From contig NZ_CP119791.1 in the NCBI RefSeq assembly GCF_029338295.1, positions 1,364,001-1,428,000 on the forward strand: DNA of 64,000 nt. Direction: 5' to 3'. How positions within the stretch are numbered: position 1 is the stretch's first letter; every line of letters starts with the position of its first letter. This DNA comes from Haladaptatus sp. QDMS2. Lineage in GTDB: Archaea > Halobacteriota > Halobacteria > Halobacteriales > Halococcaceae. Position numbers and translations under genes: made by a program. The notes beneath the pieces were generated by a model. It was given only the letters and a program-made list of their open reading frames with translations, ran no database searches and was not told the origin of the DNA. Positions 43,431 to 51,143 of the stretch are shown here, piece after piece.

Positions 43431-44026
43431 CGCTCCGCCTCCGCACGGTCTGTGGCGCTCCTGAACTGCGTGCGCTCTTCTGCGGTCGGTTCACCGACGG
43501 TGACGGTCGTTCGCGTTTCCGTCTCGGTTTCGACGCCGCGCATCGCCTCGCACATGTGGGTCGCAGCAATCTCGACCATCACGGCCTCAGCGTCAAGTTC
43601 GTCTGCGAGTCCTTCGGCGATTTCCCGGGTCAGTCGCTCTTGCATGGAGAGTTTACGAGACTGCCAGCGGACGTAGCGCGTGAGTTTCGAGAGCCCCACC
43701 ACCTCGTCACCCGGACGGTAAGCGACGTGCGCGATACCGTAGAAGGGCAGCAAGTGGTGTTCGCACATGCTGTAGACCGGGATGCTCGTCTTGATGACGA
43801 GCCCCGAGCCTTCGGCGGGGAAGGTTCGCATGGTAGGTTTCTCCGTCTCACGAAAGCCCTCTGTCAACGTGCGAAATGCGTCTGGGACGCGCCGTTCCCA
43901 CGTCTCGACGAGGCCATCGCGGTCGGGGTCCGTGCCGACGGCTTCCAGCAGCATTCGAACCGCCCGTTTTGCCTTCTCGTGGTCGTACGTCGATTCGTCG
44001 TCGTGAATGAGGGTAGCGTCAGTCAT
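43427..44026 (-). CDS. folE: GTP cyclohydrolase I (type IA) FolE
   Basis: A 199-residue enzyme converting GTP to dihydroneopterin triphosphate, the first step to preQ0. The zinc ligands are Cys88 and His91 in MCEHHLLPF and the later Cys in THMCEAMRG. KLTRYVRWQSRKLSMQERL is the usual active-site helix. Lying inside the que operon, it most likely serves archaeosine rather than folate synthesis. It is separated from queE by one base and overlaps queC by four. Confidence 0.92.
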   Translation of the reverse strand: MTDATLIHDDESTYDHEKAKRAVRMLLEAVGTDPDRDGLVETWERRVPDAFRTLTEGFRETEKPTMRTFPAEGSGLVIKTSIPVYSMCEHHLLPFYGIAHVAYRPGDEVVGLSKLTRYVRWQSRKLSMQERLTREIAEGLADELDAEAVMVEIAATHMCEAMRGVETETETRTTVTVGEPTAEERTQFRSATDRAEAER

Positions 44027-44027
44027 T

Positions 44028-44798
44028 TCAGGTGCCGGGAGCGTCGTTCCAGAGGTCGACGTGGAGTCGGGGGGTGTAGCGAAAACCGTACTCCATCGCC
44101 AGGTCAGCCGTTCGTATGCGCGTCTCGTCTAAAGCCTCACGGGTTTGCCCTTCTGGCATGAGCAACACGTCGTGGTCGTGGAGGGGCGTCGCGGCCTTCG
44201 CCCGGATACGCGAGACGATGTCCGCCACCTCGGGCATGTCGTCGGGGCCGGTGACGACGAACTTGAGTTGCGTATCGTAGGCATCGACGAACTGCGCGAG
44301 GACGTCGACGTCGATGCGAGCACGTTCGTGTCGCGCTTCCCATTCGCCCTGACCCTTCGGGTCGCGTTCGGGCGTTGGGGTGCTGGATGCGAGTTTGGGG
44401 CTCACGCTCGCGAGGTCGATAGGGGCGTCACGGAAGATGGTTCCGTTGGTTTCGACGGTGGTGTGATAGCTTGCATCTGCAAGTCGTTCGAGCAGTGCCA
44501 CCGAATCGTCGTGGATGAGCGGTTCACCACCCGTGAGCACGACGTGTTCGGCTTGCTCGTACTCGGCGACGGCCGCCACGATGTCGTCTACGGTCATCCA
44601 CGCGTGTTTCGGTTCCCACGAAGTGTGATACGAGTCGCAGAACCAGCATCGCAGGTTACAGCCGCTCGTGCGAACGAACACGGACGGGACGCCAGCGAGG
44701 ACACCCTCGCCCTGCAGCGAGTAGAACAGTTCGTTGATGGGCAGAGCCTCCCTGTCTGCCGGTCGCTCACTCACTGTTCCTTCGGCGTTGACCGGCAT
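44028..44798 (-). CDS. queE: 7-carboxy-7-deazaguanine synthase QueE (radical SAM)
   Basis: A 256-residue radical SAM enzyme converting 6-carboxytetrahydropterin to 7-carboxy-7-deazaguanine. FeS cysteines Cys47, Cys51 and Cys54 lie in SGCNLRCWFCDS. The N-terminal INELFYSLQGEG and LTGGEPLIHD (SAM-binding GGE) are intact. It shares its start with the queD stop (TAATG). Confidence 0.92.
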   Translation of the reverse strand: MPVNAEGTVSERPADREALPINELFYSLQGEGVLAGVPSVFVRTSGCNLRCWFCDSYHTSWEPKHAWMTVDDIVAAVAEYEQAEHVVLTGGEPLIHDDSVALLERLADASYHTTVETNGTIFRDAPIDLASVSPKLASSTPTPERDPKGQGEWEARHERARIDVDVLAQFVDAYDTQLKFVVTGPDDMPEVADIVSRIRAKAATPLHDHDVLLMPEGQTREALDETRIRTADLAMEYGFRYTPRLHVDLWNDAPGT

Positions 44799-45253
44799 TA
44801 GCAGGTCACGCCACAGAGTTCGCTCGTTTCGCGAACCATCACCGAGACGGCTTCGACGTTATCGGGGAGTTCGGCGAGCAACCGCTGTTCTAAGATGATG
44901 CCCATGACTTCGGCAGTCGGCGGGTGTTCGAGGACGACGAGCGCGTCGCCGTCACCGGCGGCCTCGAACGCCTCGATAAGCGGGTCGCCCTCCTGGAGCA
45001 GGAATCGGTGGTCCCAGTCGTCGATGACGTCAGTGACGTCGCCCTTGTCGACGACCCATCCCTCGTTCGTCAGGTTGCCGCGAATCGTGACCGAAATCTC
45101 GTAGTTGTGGCCGTGCGGGCGAGCACACTTGCCGTCGTGGTGCAGCAAGCGGTGCCCACTACTGATGCGAATCGGGCTGTCGTGGCCGATTCGCAGTTCG
45201 TGAACGCGCTCTGTGAGCGCAACCTCGTCGCGCATCGAGGTTCTTGAGAGCAT
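44798..45253 (-). CDS. queD: 6-carboxytetrahydropterin synthase QueD
   Basis: A 151-residue PTPS-family enzyme. Zinc ligands are His34, His47 and His49 (SSGHRLLHHDGKCARPHGHNY), with the catalytic Cys43 between them. DKGDVTDVIDDWDHRFLL and the C-terminal VRETSE Glu complete the site. It is the first gene of queD-queE-folE-queC. The TATA box ctatata lies about 25-30 bases before ATG 45253, supporting a leaderless start there rather than at the internal ATG at 45235. Confidence 0.9.
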   Translation of the reverse strand: MLSRTSMRDEVALTERVHELRIGHDSPIRISSGHRLLHHDGKCARPHGHNYEISVTIRGNLTNEGWVVDKGDVTDVIDDWDHRFLLQEGDPLIEAFEAAGDGDALVVLEHPPTAEVMGIILEQRLLAELPDNVEAVSVMVRETSELCGVTC

Positions 45254-45454
45254 ACTGTGAGATTATTGAGAGAGTATATAGATGTTTCCACTTTGCGGAC
45301 TATCAGAAAAATAGTTAGCAAAAGGGACGCTCTCAGTCCGTGTGCGCGTGTTTTTTGGACGAATAATGATGAGACGTACCCGGCGATGCGTTGGGGGTTA
45401 CAGGGGTCGTCTGGATATTCGAATCAACTGTGACGTGGGCCGAAAATCGGCCGC

Positions 45455-45820
45455 TCAGGCGGACTCTTCGGCCGGTGGCATGAGATGTTCCTGGCCCCAG
45501 TCGTGCATCGCCATGATGAGTGGTTCGAGAGATTTGCCGCGGGCAGTGAGCGAGTACTCGACGCGGAACGGTTTCTCGCTCACGACTGCCCGGTTGACCA
45601 GGCCGAACTCCTCTAAGTTTTCGAGGCTATCGGAGAGCACCTTCGAGGAGATGCCGTCTACGGCCGCTTTGAGCGCGTTGAACCCCGAAGGCCCGTGTTT
45701 CAGCAGGCGGTGGATGATGACGGGATGCCACTTCTTCCCGAGAATCGTCGCCGTCGAGGTGATGGGACACCAATCCTCGCCCACACACGGGATTTCGAGC
45801 GGTTCCGTACCGTCGTCCAT
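45455..45820 (-). CDS. HxlR-family winged-helix transcriptional regulator
   Basis: A 121-residue regulator with the HxlR pattern: CPITSTATILGKKWHPVIIHRLL, then GPSGFNALKAAVDGISSKVLSDSLENLEEFGLVNR, and a wing with EYSLTARGKSLEPLIMAM. N-terminal Cys12 and Cys18 could sense redox or electrophiles, as in some relatives. No structural gene is adjacent in the same direction, so the target is unknown. Confidence 0.85.
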   Translation of the reverse strand: MDDGTEPLEIPCVGEDWCPITSTATILGKKWHPVIIHRLLKHGPSGFNALKAAVDGISSKVLSDSLENLEEFGLVNRAVVSEKPFRVEYSLTARGKSLEPLIMAMHDWGQEHLMPPAEESA

Positions 45821-45882
45821 GACGGCAGTACAACGCCCGCCGATAAAAGGTTACCCGCGACTACCGGATTACCGGGAGTAAC

Positions 45883-46041
45883 TCACTTGCGGAGCACAAC
45901 CTGCCCTTCGTCGGTGACATAGTCAATACCCAACCTTCGCCTGCGAGCGGCTTGAGTATGAGTCACGCCACAGCGGCGACAGGGTTTACGGCGCTCGTAG
46001 CGAGTATTCAGACGTATGGAAACCGCCGAATCCACGCATAC
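45883..46041 (-). CDS. Possible small zinc-knuckle protein, antisense-overlapping
   Basis: The reverse frame from a GTG near 46041 to the stop at 45883 encodes about 50 residues containing KPCRRCGVTHTQAARRRR and the well-formed ending LGIDYVTDEGQVVLRK. The latter looks like real protein rather than random frame. The N-terminal half overlaps the opposite-strand zinc-finger gene at 46016. The start is uncertain and the family unknown. It could also be the 3' remnant of a longer gene. Confidence 0.35.
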   Translation of the reverse strand, partial: VCVDSAVSIRLNTRYERRKPCRRCGVTHTQAARRRRLGIDYVTDEGQVVLRK

Positions 46042-46120
46042 ATGCGAGGCCTGTGGCCGGGAATTTGAGACCGAAGCAGACCTCGAAGCCCACATCAACG
46101 CCGTCGGACTCGCCGAATAA
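46016..46120 (+). CDS. 34-residue C2H2-like zinc-finger microprotein
   Basis: ATG 46016 to TAA 46120 encodes METAESTHTCEACGREF followed by ETEADLEAHINAVGLAE. The CxxC and the later His fit the first three ligands of a C2H2 finger; the final His is missing. Tiny single-finger proteins of this kind are frequent in haloarchaea and some regulate cell-surface or metabolic genes. Its 5' end overlaps a possible reverse-strand gene. Confidence 0.65.
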   Translation: METAESTHTCEACGREFETEADLEAHINAVGLAE

Positions 46121-46205
46121 CGCACCCCCTATCAGCTGAGACGACTGGTATCATTTTTGTCAGACAATAGTATGACACATTGTAGCAAGGGTTATGACTC
46201 GTGGG

Positions 46206-46232
46206 TTGGTACCGTGGTATGTAGCGTACCAA
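46206..46232 (+). promoter_or_regulatory. 27-base inverted repeat before the DUF7331-like gene
   Basis: TTGGTAC (46206-46212) and GTACCAA (46226-46232) are exact inverted arms around a 13-base spacer, ending 22 bases before ATG 46255. The position is right for an operator overlapping the start site. The binding protein is unknown. Confidence 0.6.
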
Positions 46233-46254
46233 AACACATCGCTACCTACCCCAA

Positions 46255-46422
46255 ATGACCCCCACATCAGATCCGAAGCGTCGGGACGAACCCCCTACCG
46301 ACGACTACCTCGAGTACGCACAACTCGAACTCGCAACGGGCGAGATCGTGATCTACGACCGAACGAACCCGGAAGCATGGATTCAGACAGACGAAGCCGT
46401 AATAATCGCGGCTAATGCCTGA
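46255..46422 (+). CDS. DUF7331-like 55-residue protein
   Basis: A small acidic protein: the N-terminal 18 residues are polar, then YLEYAQLELATGEIVIYD and PEAWIQTDEAVII form a compact beta-rich unit typical of haloarchaeal DUF7331 proteins. Function is unknown. ATG 46255 is placed just after an inverted-repeat operator candidate, and a T-run follows the stop. Confidence 0.7.
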   Translation: MTPTSDPKRRDEPPTDDYLEYAQLELATGEIVIYDRTNPEAWIQTDEAVIIAANA

Positions 46423-46428
46423 TTTTTT
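46423..46428 (+). terminator. T-run terminator after the DUF7331-like gene
   Basis: Six T residues follow the stop codon at once. Oligo-T on the non-template strand is sufficient for archaeal transcription termination. Confidence 0.45.
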
Positions 46429-46748
46429 CGTTACCAGTTACTGACAAACAGGGATCAGAACCCTCCCTGAGTCGTCAGGCCGAAACGAGTTGCGTGACGC
46501 CTACCGTTCGAGTGTCTGGCGGAGTTTCCTTCGTTCCGAAGTTTCGTGTAGTCACGAAACTCGGGGATTGAACTGTCGATAGCTGAGAAGGTTGGCGTGA
46601 ACAGTAGTTATTTACCGATTCTCAACAGCCATACGTAACGAATGAACTTGCGAGCGTGTCAACCGAACCGGACACACGAACGACGCCCAGCTGTAATCAT
46701 ATATGCCGATTCGGTGCGTCATTCGGCGGTCGCGAGGAGGCGGGGGCG
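46423..46748. other. Intergenic region before the first short Bat regulator
   Basis: It contains a T-run after the DUF gene, an imperfect hairpin around 46545-46566 (gtttcgtg tagt cacgaaac), and an AT-rich agttatttacc near 46605-46615 that may be the regulator promoter. An in-frame GTG at 46656 could extend the regulator by 31 residues. Confidence 0.4.
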
Positions 46749-47414
46749 GTGATCTTCGTCGAGGTGCAACTGGACACGCCAGTCTTGCAGGCGGCCCTCA
46801 CGGCCAGGACAGATGTGGTGGTCACCGTCGAAGAAAAACGCGCCCTCCCGTCCGGCGTGGTCCGGTTCCTCTTTTGGGCCTGTACTGAAGATTTCGACAC
46901 CTTCGAGACGGCTCTCGCCGACGACCCGACGGTCAAGGCACCGTCGGTGTTACACGAAGTCGAGGACAAACGCCTCTACCGCGTCGAACTCACTGAGGAA
47001 GGGAAGGCGACGACCGTCCACCAGGCTTACGTAGAACTCGACGCAGTCCTCCTCGAAGGGAAAGGAACCCGAGACGGGTGGTTCCTCCAGATGCGGTTTC
47101 CAGACCACGCGACGTTCAAGGAGTTTCGACAACGCTGTGACGACGTGGGCGTCGAAGTCGACCTTTACACCATCTACAACCAGACCGAATCGTCGTCGGG
47201 AGACCCAATCTACAACCTCACCGAATGCCAACAAGATGCACTGGTTGCAGCCTACGACATGGGGTATTTCGAAATACCGCGGAACACCTCGCTTGCCGAC
47301 CTCGCGAGTGAACTCGGCGTCTCCAGTCAGGCCACCTCTGAACGACTCCGGCGCGGAACCGAACGACTCGTTCGCCACTCACTCGCCGAGCAGGCCAGCC
47401 ACCGTAGCGGATGA
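46749..47414 (+). CDS. Short Bat-type HTH_10 regulator (paralogue 1)
   Basis: A 221-residue regulator without sensor PAS/GAF domains. Residues 1-150 are the bacterio-opsin-activator N-terminal domain (IFVEVQLDTPVLQAAL, RFLFWACTEDFDTFE, LYRVEL). The C-terminal 60 residues are HTH_10 (LTECQQDALVAAYDMGYFEIPR, then ADLASELGVSSQATSERLRRG). GTG 46749 starts at the conserved domain; GTG 46656 is an alternative. It is closely similar to the next gene at 47648, indicating tandem duplication. Confidence 0.8.
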   Translation: MIFVEVQLDTPVLQAALTARTDVVVTVEEKRALPSGVVRFLFWACTEDFDTFETALADDPTVKAPSVLHEVEDKRLYRVELTEEGKATTVHQAYVELDAVLLEGKGTRDGWFLQMRFPDHATFKEFRQRCDDVGVEVDLYTIYNQTESSSGDPIYNLTECQQDALVAAYDMGYFEIPRNTSLADLASELGVSSQATSERLRRGTERLVRHSLAEQASHRSG

Positions 47415-47647
47415 CAGTTCAAGGCCACCACGATGGATGACGTTTCCCGCTCCTCGCAGTGCGTTCGAAAACAGTTATCAATGGCCCGTTCGTGTCATTC
47501 GAGTATGGTTTTAGAGGCCGAGTGCAAACGCGCGTGTGCTCGGAGCGATGCGTGGGGGAGGTCTGTCGAAATCCAATGTGGGCCGTCACGGGACGACAGC
47601 ACCTTGCCGACCGGAAAGCCAGCCCACCGGAACGGGATAGCGAACCG

Positions 47648-48295
47648 ATGATTCTGGTCGAGTGTAAACTCGAAACACCGATACTCGCAGCGACGCTCGC
47701 CGAGAATTCCGCGTTCACGCTCACGTATGAAGACGAGCGATTGCTTCCCGACGGGCGAATCAGATTCCTGTTCTGGGCCAGTGGCGGGGAGTTCGACGAC
47801 TTCGACGACGGCCTCGACGCAGACCCGACGGTGGAGAACCGGGCCGTCCTCGGCGTGGACGGCTCGAAGCGTCTGTATCGCGTAGAACTGGCCGACCCCG
47901 TAGACGAGATGACGGTGTATCAGGCCTACACGGAGGTCGATGCCGTGCCCATCGACGCGACGGGGACGGTAGACGGCTGGAACGTAAAGATGCAGTTCCC
48001 CGGTCGAGCGAATTTCAAGCAGTTCAGGCGGCAGTTGCTCGAAAGCGGCGTGAGCGTCGAACTGTTCACCATCTTCACGACGCGCCCGAACGACCAGAAC
48101 ACACCCCGTTCGCTCACCCAGTGTCAGGAGGACGCACTCGTCACCGCACTCGAAGACGGCTACTTCTCGATTCCGCGGGAAACCTCACTCGCCGACCTCG
48201 CGAGCGAACTCGGCGTCTCCAGCCAGGCCGCCTCGGAGCGACTTCGGCGCGGAACGGAGCAGTTAGTACGACACACACTCACAGACCAGCCGTAG
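47648..48295 (+). CDS. Short Bat-type HTH_10 regulator (paralogue 2)
   Basis: A 215-residue paralogue of the previous gene with the same two domains: ILVECKLETPILAATL, RFLFWASGGEFDDFD, LYRVELADP, then LTQCQEDALVTALEDGYFSIPR and the nearly identical recognition region ADLASELGVSSQAASERLRRG. The near identity of the recognition helix suggests overlapping DNA targets. The variable N-terminal domain may sense different ligands. ATG 47648 was chosen. Its stop lies five bases before the SprT-like gene. Confidence 0.83.
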   Translation: MILVECKLETPILAATLAENSAFTLTYEDERLLPDGRIRFLFWASGGEFDDFDDGLDADPTVENRAVLGVDGSKRLYRVELADPVDEMTVYQAYTEVDAVPIDATGTVDGWNVKMQFPGRANFKQFRRQLLESGVSVELFTIFTTRPNDQNTPRSLTQCQEDALVTALEDGYFSIPRETSLADLASELGVSSQAASERLRRGTEQLVRHTLTDQP

Positions 48296-48300
48296 TGACG

Positions 48301-48858
48301 ATGCCGACCGACGAGATTCACACGCGAACAGCCCTTCTCGAACGAGCGAGTGCGCACGCGGAGACGGTCCCGCTCAACGTGAATCTGGAGACGGTGTCGT
48401 GGGAGATTTCAGCACGCGCTCGGCGTCGCGCTGGGCAGTGTCGGTATGACGAGCAAACCGGAGAGGTGACGATTCAATTGACGTGGGCGGCGTTCGAGGC
48501 CTACGGCTGGGAGCAGTTTTCTGGTGTCGTCCGCCACGAACTCGTCCACGCCTGGGAGTTCCAACAGTTCGGCGAATCGAGCCACGGCCCGCGATTTCGC
48601 GCGAAAGCGGGTGAGGTGGATGCACCGCGAAGGTGTGAACCCTTCACCGACGGGCGGCTCGTACTCACGTGTGTGGACGACCGGTGTGATTGGCGAGCAG
48701 AGCGCCACCGCGCCTCCGCGGTGGTGACCAAACCGACGCGCTACCGGTGTGGAGCCTGTCGGAGCAAACTGGTCGTCACCCACGTCCAGACGGCCGAATC
48801 CTGGCGGACGAACGACGGCTACGAGGACGCTCGCGCCCGAATCGGGGCCGAGTGGTGA
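48301..48858 (+). CDS. SprT-like zinc metalloprotease domain protein
   Basis: A 185-residue protein with the SprT/Spartan active-site helix VVRHELVHAWEFQQFG, HExxH plus a third His in SSHGPRF. A C-terminal zinc ribbon follows, with CVDDRC and CGACRS pairs. Spartan-type proteases cut DNA-protein crosslinks; the bacterial and archaeal role is less clear. It follows the second Bat paralogue by five bases and is probably co-transcribed. Confidence 0.83.
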   Translation: MPTDEIHTRTALLERASAHAETVPLNVNLETVSWEISARARRRAGQCRYDEQTGEVTIQLTWAAFEAYGWEQFSGVVRHELVHAWEFQQFGESSHGPRFRAKAGEVDAPRRCEPFTDGRLVLTCVDDRCDWRAERHRASAVVTKPTRYRCGACRSKLVVTHVQTAESWRTNDGYEDARARIGAEW

Positions 48859-48960
48859 TGGACAGATGATTAATCATTATACACCTAATACGGATATGCA
48901 GAATTTAACATGAACGACCATTAACTTTATCTGCATCTTCCGTCTCGAACAGGATGCAAC

Positions 48961-49110
48961 ATGACACCCGCCCAGTACACAGACGGCGAGAACACCGGCG
49001 CACCAATCGTCCCGCTGGTCACAGATACCGACATTGCTGCCGACGGCGGCCCGGACACCACGCTCGAATATCTCCGCGAGATGGTCTGGAGTCACCGAGC
49101 AGAAGAGTAA
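48961..49110 (+). CDS. 49-residue hypothetical protein
   Basis: ATG 48961 to TAA 49110. The acidic product starts MTPAQYTDGENTGAPIV and ends in a helix (TTLEYLREMVWSHRAEE). No family is known to me. A TATA-like ctttatc lies about 33 bases before the ATG in an AT-rich spacer, which supports expression. Confidence 0.5.
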   Translation: MTPAQYTDGENTGAPIVPLVTDTDIAADGGPDTTLEYLREMVWSHRAEE

Positions 49111-49259
49111 TGTGCCCGCCACCAACCACACACGCCCACCCTGTACGGGGGCTGGCCCCGAATAGTTTACATAAATCGACCCGTGAATAGCGTTTATTTT
49201 TAATAAATTTCGCCGAATTAGATTCAAGTCAATGGACTAACAGACGTGGGTCTGTAGGC

Positions 49260-51092
49260 ATGACGGACGAGAACGAACCAAGTAGTCGATCCGACCAGTC
49301 GGGACTGTCCCGTCGTACCGTCCTGAAAAACACGGCACTCGCCGCTGGCCTCAGCGCGGTCAGCCTCACAGAGGGAACCCACGTCGCGAAAGCCACGGAA
49401 CGCGACGGCGACCAGTACGTCTCCGGGAACGTCGTCGAGGCGGCAGGTGGCATGGTCTCCTCGCTGCACCCCCGCGCCTCCGAGATTGGCGCGAAGGTCC
49501 TGAACGACGGGGGCAACGCCGTCGACGCGGCCGTCGCGACCCACTACGCGCTCAACGTCGCCGCCCCGCCGACCTGCGGAATCGGTGGCGGTGGCTTCAT
49601 GATAATTTACTCAGCTGACGACGACGAGTTCACGCTCGTCGATAGCCGTGAGGCCGCTCCTGCAGGGGCGGAACCGGACATGTTCCTCGGCGACGACGGA
49701 GCGCCGATTCCGTTCGACGACCGCCACACGCACGGGCGTGCCGTCGGCGTCCCCGGCACCGCGATGGGCCTCCAGAAGGCGCTCGACCTCCACGGAACGC
49801 GCCCGCTCGCCCAGCTCATCACGCCCGCGATGAACCTCGCGAAAAACGGCGTCGAGGTTGGCGAGGTACTCGCAGAAGAAATCGCGAACAACTGGTGGAA
49901 ACTCAACGACGCCGCCCGCGAGGTGTTCTCAGACGAATGTGGCGACCCACTCGAAGCGGGCGATCTCCTCGTCCAGCCGGAACTCGCAGAGACGCTTCGC
50001 CTCATCAAAACCCAGGGCACGGAAGCAGTGTTCGAGGGTGAAATCGCCGAGGGAATCGCACAGACGGTCCAGGAAAACGGCGGCACGATGACTGTCGAAG
50101 ATCTGGCCGAATACGAGGTCACGCTCGACGAACCGACCCGCGCGGAGTACAAGGACCTCGAAGTGGTCTCCCAGCCGCCGCCGAGTTCGGGCGGCCTGAT
50201 GGTCTCCGAGATTCTGAAAATCGCAGAGGAGCGGGCCGTCGGCGAACACGACATCCGGGACGCAGAGAAGTACCACATCCTCGCAGAGGCAATGGGGCTC
50301 TCCTACGCCGACCGCGAGGCCCACGTCGGCGACCCCGAGTTCGTGGACGTTCCGCGTGAGGGCTTCCTCGCCGACGGCTACATCGAAGAACGCGCCGCAA
50401 ACATCTCGATGGACGCGACGCTCGCAGATTACGAGGCCGACGAGTGCGTCGAAGCTGGCAACCCGTGGGCGTATCAGGAGGGTGACGGCGAACCCGCCGC
50501 GGAGGAAACCGCGTCGAGTACCGGCGGGCAGACGAGTCACTTCACCGTTGCCGACGCGGAAGGGAACCTCGTCAGTTACACGACCACCATCGAGCAGTTC
50601 TTCGGGACGGGTCTGATGGTGCCCGAGTACGGCTTCATGCTCAACAACGAACTCACGGACTTTAACGCGATTCCGGGCGGCCCGAATCAGGTCGAAGCCG
50701 GCAAGCGCCCGATGAGCTCGATGAGTCCGACCGTCGTCATGCGCGATGGCGAACCGGACCTGACGGTTGGCTCACCGGGTGGCTCGACCATCATCTGTTC
50801 GGTCGTCCAGACGATTCTTCACCACTACGAGTACGGCCTCTCGGTGTACGAGGCCATCAACGAACCCGCGTTCTACACCGACGAATGCCCGCCAATTTAT
50901 TGGGAACCAGACTTCCCCCAGGAGGCGAAAGCGGACCTCGAATCACTCGGCCACGTCTTCCGCGACGAGTCGATGGTCCTCGGGAACGTGAATTGTATCG
51001 AGGTTCTCGAAGACGCCTACCGCGGCATCGCGGACCCGGCCCGCGACAGCGAGGCCGTCGGCGTCACAGCTCGCGGCGAGAGCGACGACTAG
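49260..51092 (+). CDS. ggt: Gamma-glutamyltransferase, Tat-exported
   Basis: A 610-residue Ntn-hydrolase that cleaves glutathione-like gamma-glutamyl bonds, made as a precursor that cuts itself. The N-terminal SRRTVLKNTALAAGLSAVS is a Tat signal without lipobox. The large-subunit block contains ATHYALNVAAPPTCGIGGGGFM. The catalytic Thr425 (GGQTSHFTVAD) starts the small subunit, and GSPGGSTIICSVVQT forms the oxyanion region. Haloarchaea contain gamma-glutamylcysteine, a plausible substrate. It is monocistronic. Confidence 0.9.
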   Translation: MTDENEPSSRSDQSGLSRRTVLKNTALAAGLSAVSLTEGTHVAKATERDGDQYVSGNVVEAAGGMVSSLHPRASEIGAKVLNDGGNAVDAAVATHYALNVAAPPTCGIGGGGFMIIYSADDDEFTLVDSREAAPAGAEPDMFLGDDGAPIPFDDRHTHGRAVGVPGTAMGLQKALDLHGTRPLAQLITPAMNLAKNGVEVGEVLAEEIANNWWKLNDAAREVFSDECGDPLEAGDLLVQPELAETLRLIKTQGTEAVFEGEIAEGIAQTVQENGGTMTVEDLAEYEVTLDEPTRAEYKDLEVVSQPPPSSGGLMVSEILKIAEERAVGEHDIRDAEKYHILAEAMGLSYADREAHVGDPEFVDVPREGFLADGYIEERAANISMDATLADYEADECVEAGNPWAYQEGDGEPAAEETASSTGGQTSHFTVADAEGNLVSYTTTIEQFFGTGLMVPEYGFMLNNELTDFNAIPGGPNQVEAGKRPMSSMSPTVVMRDGEPDLTVGSPGGSTIICSVVQTILHHYEYGLSVYEAINEPAFYTDECPPIYWEPDFPQEAKADLESLGHVFRDESMVLGNVNCIEVLEDAYRGIADPARDSEAVGVTARGESDD

Positions 51093-51143
51093 GCGCCAAC
51101 TGCGGCTATTTTGTTTGAACTCGGCAAAATGGATTTTCGGCGG

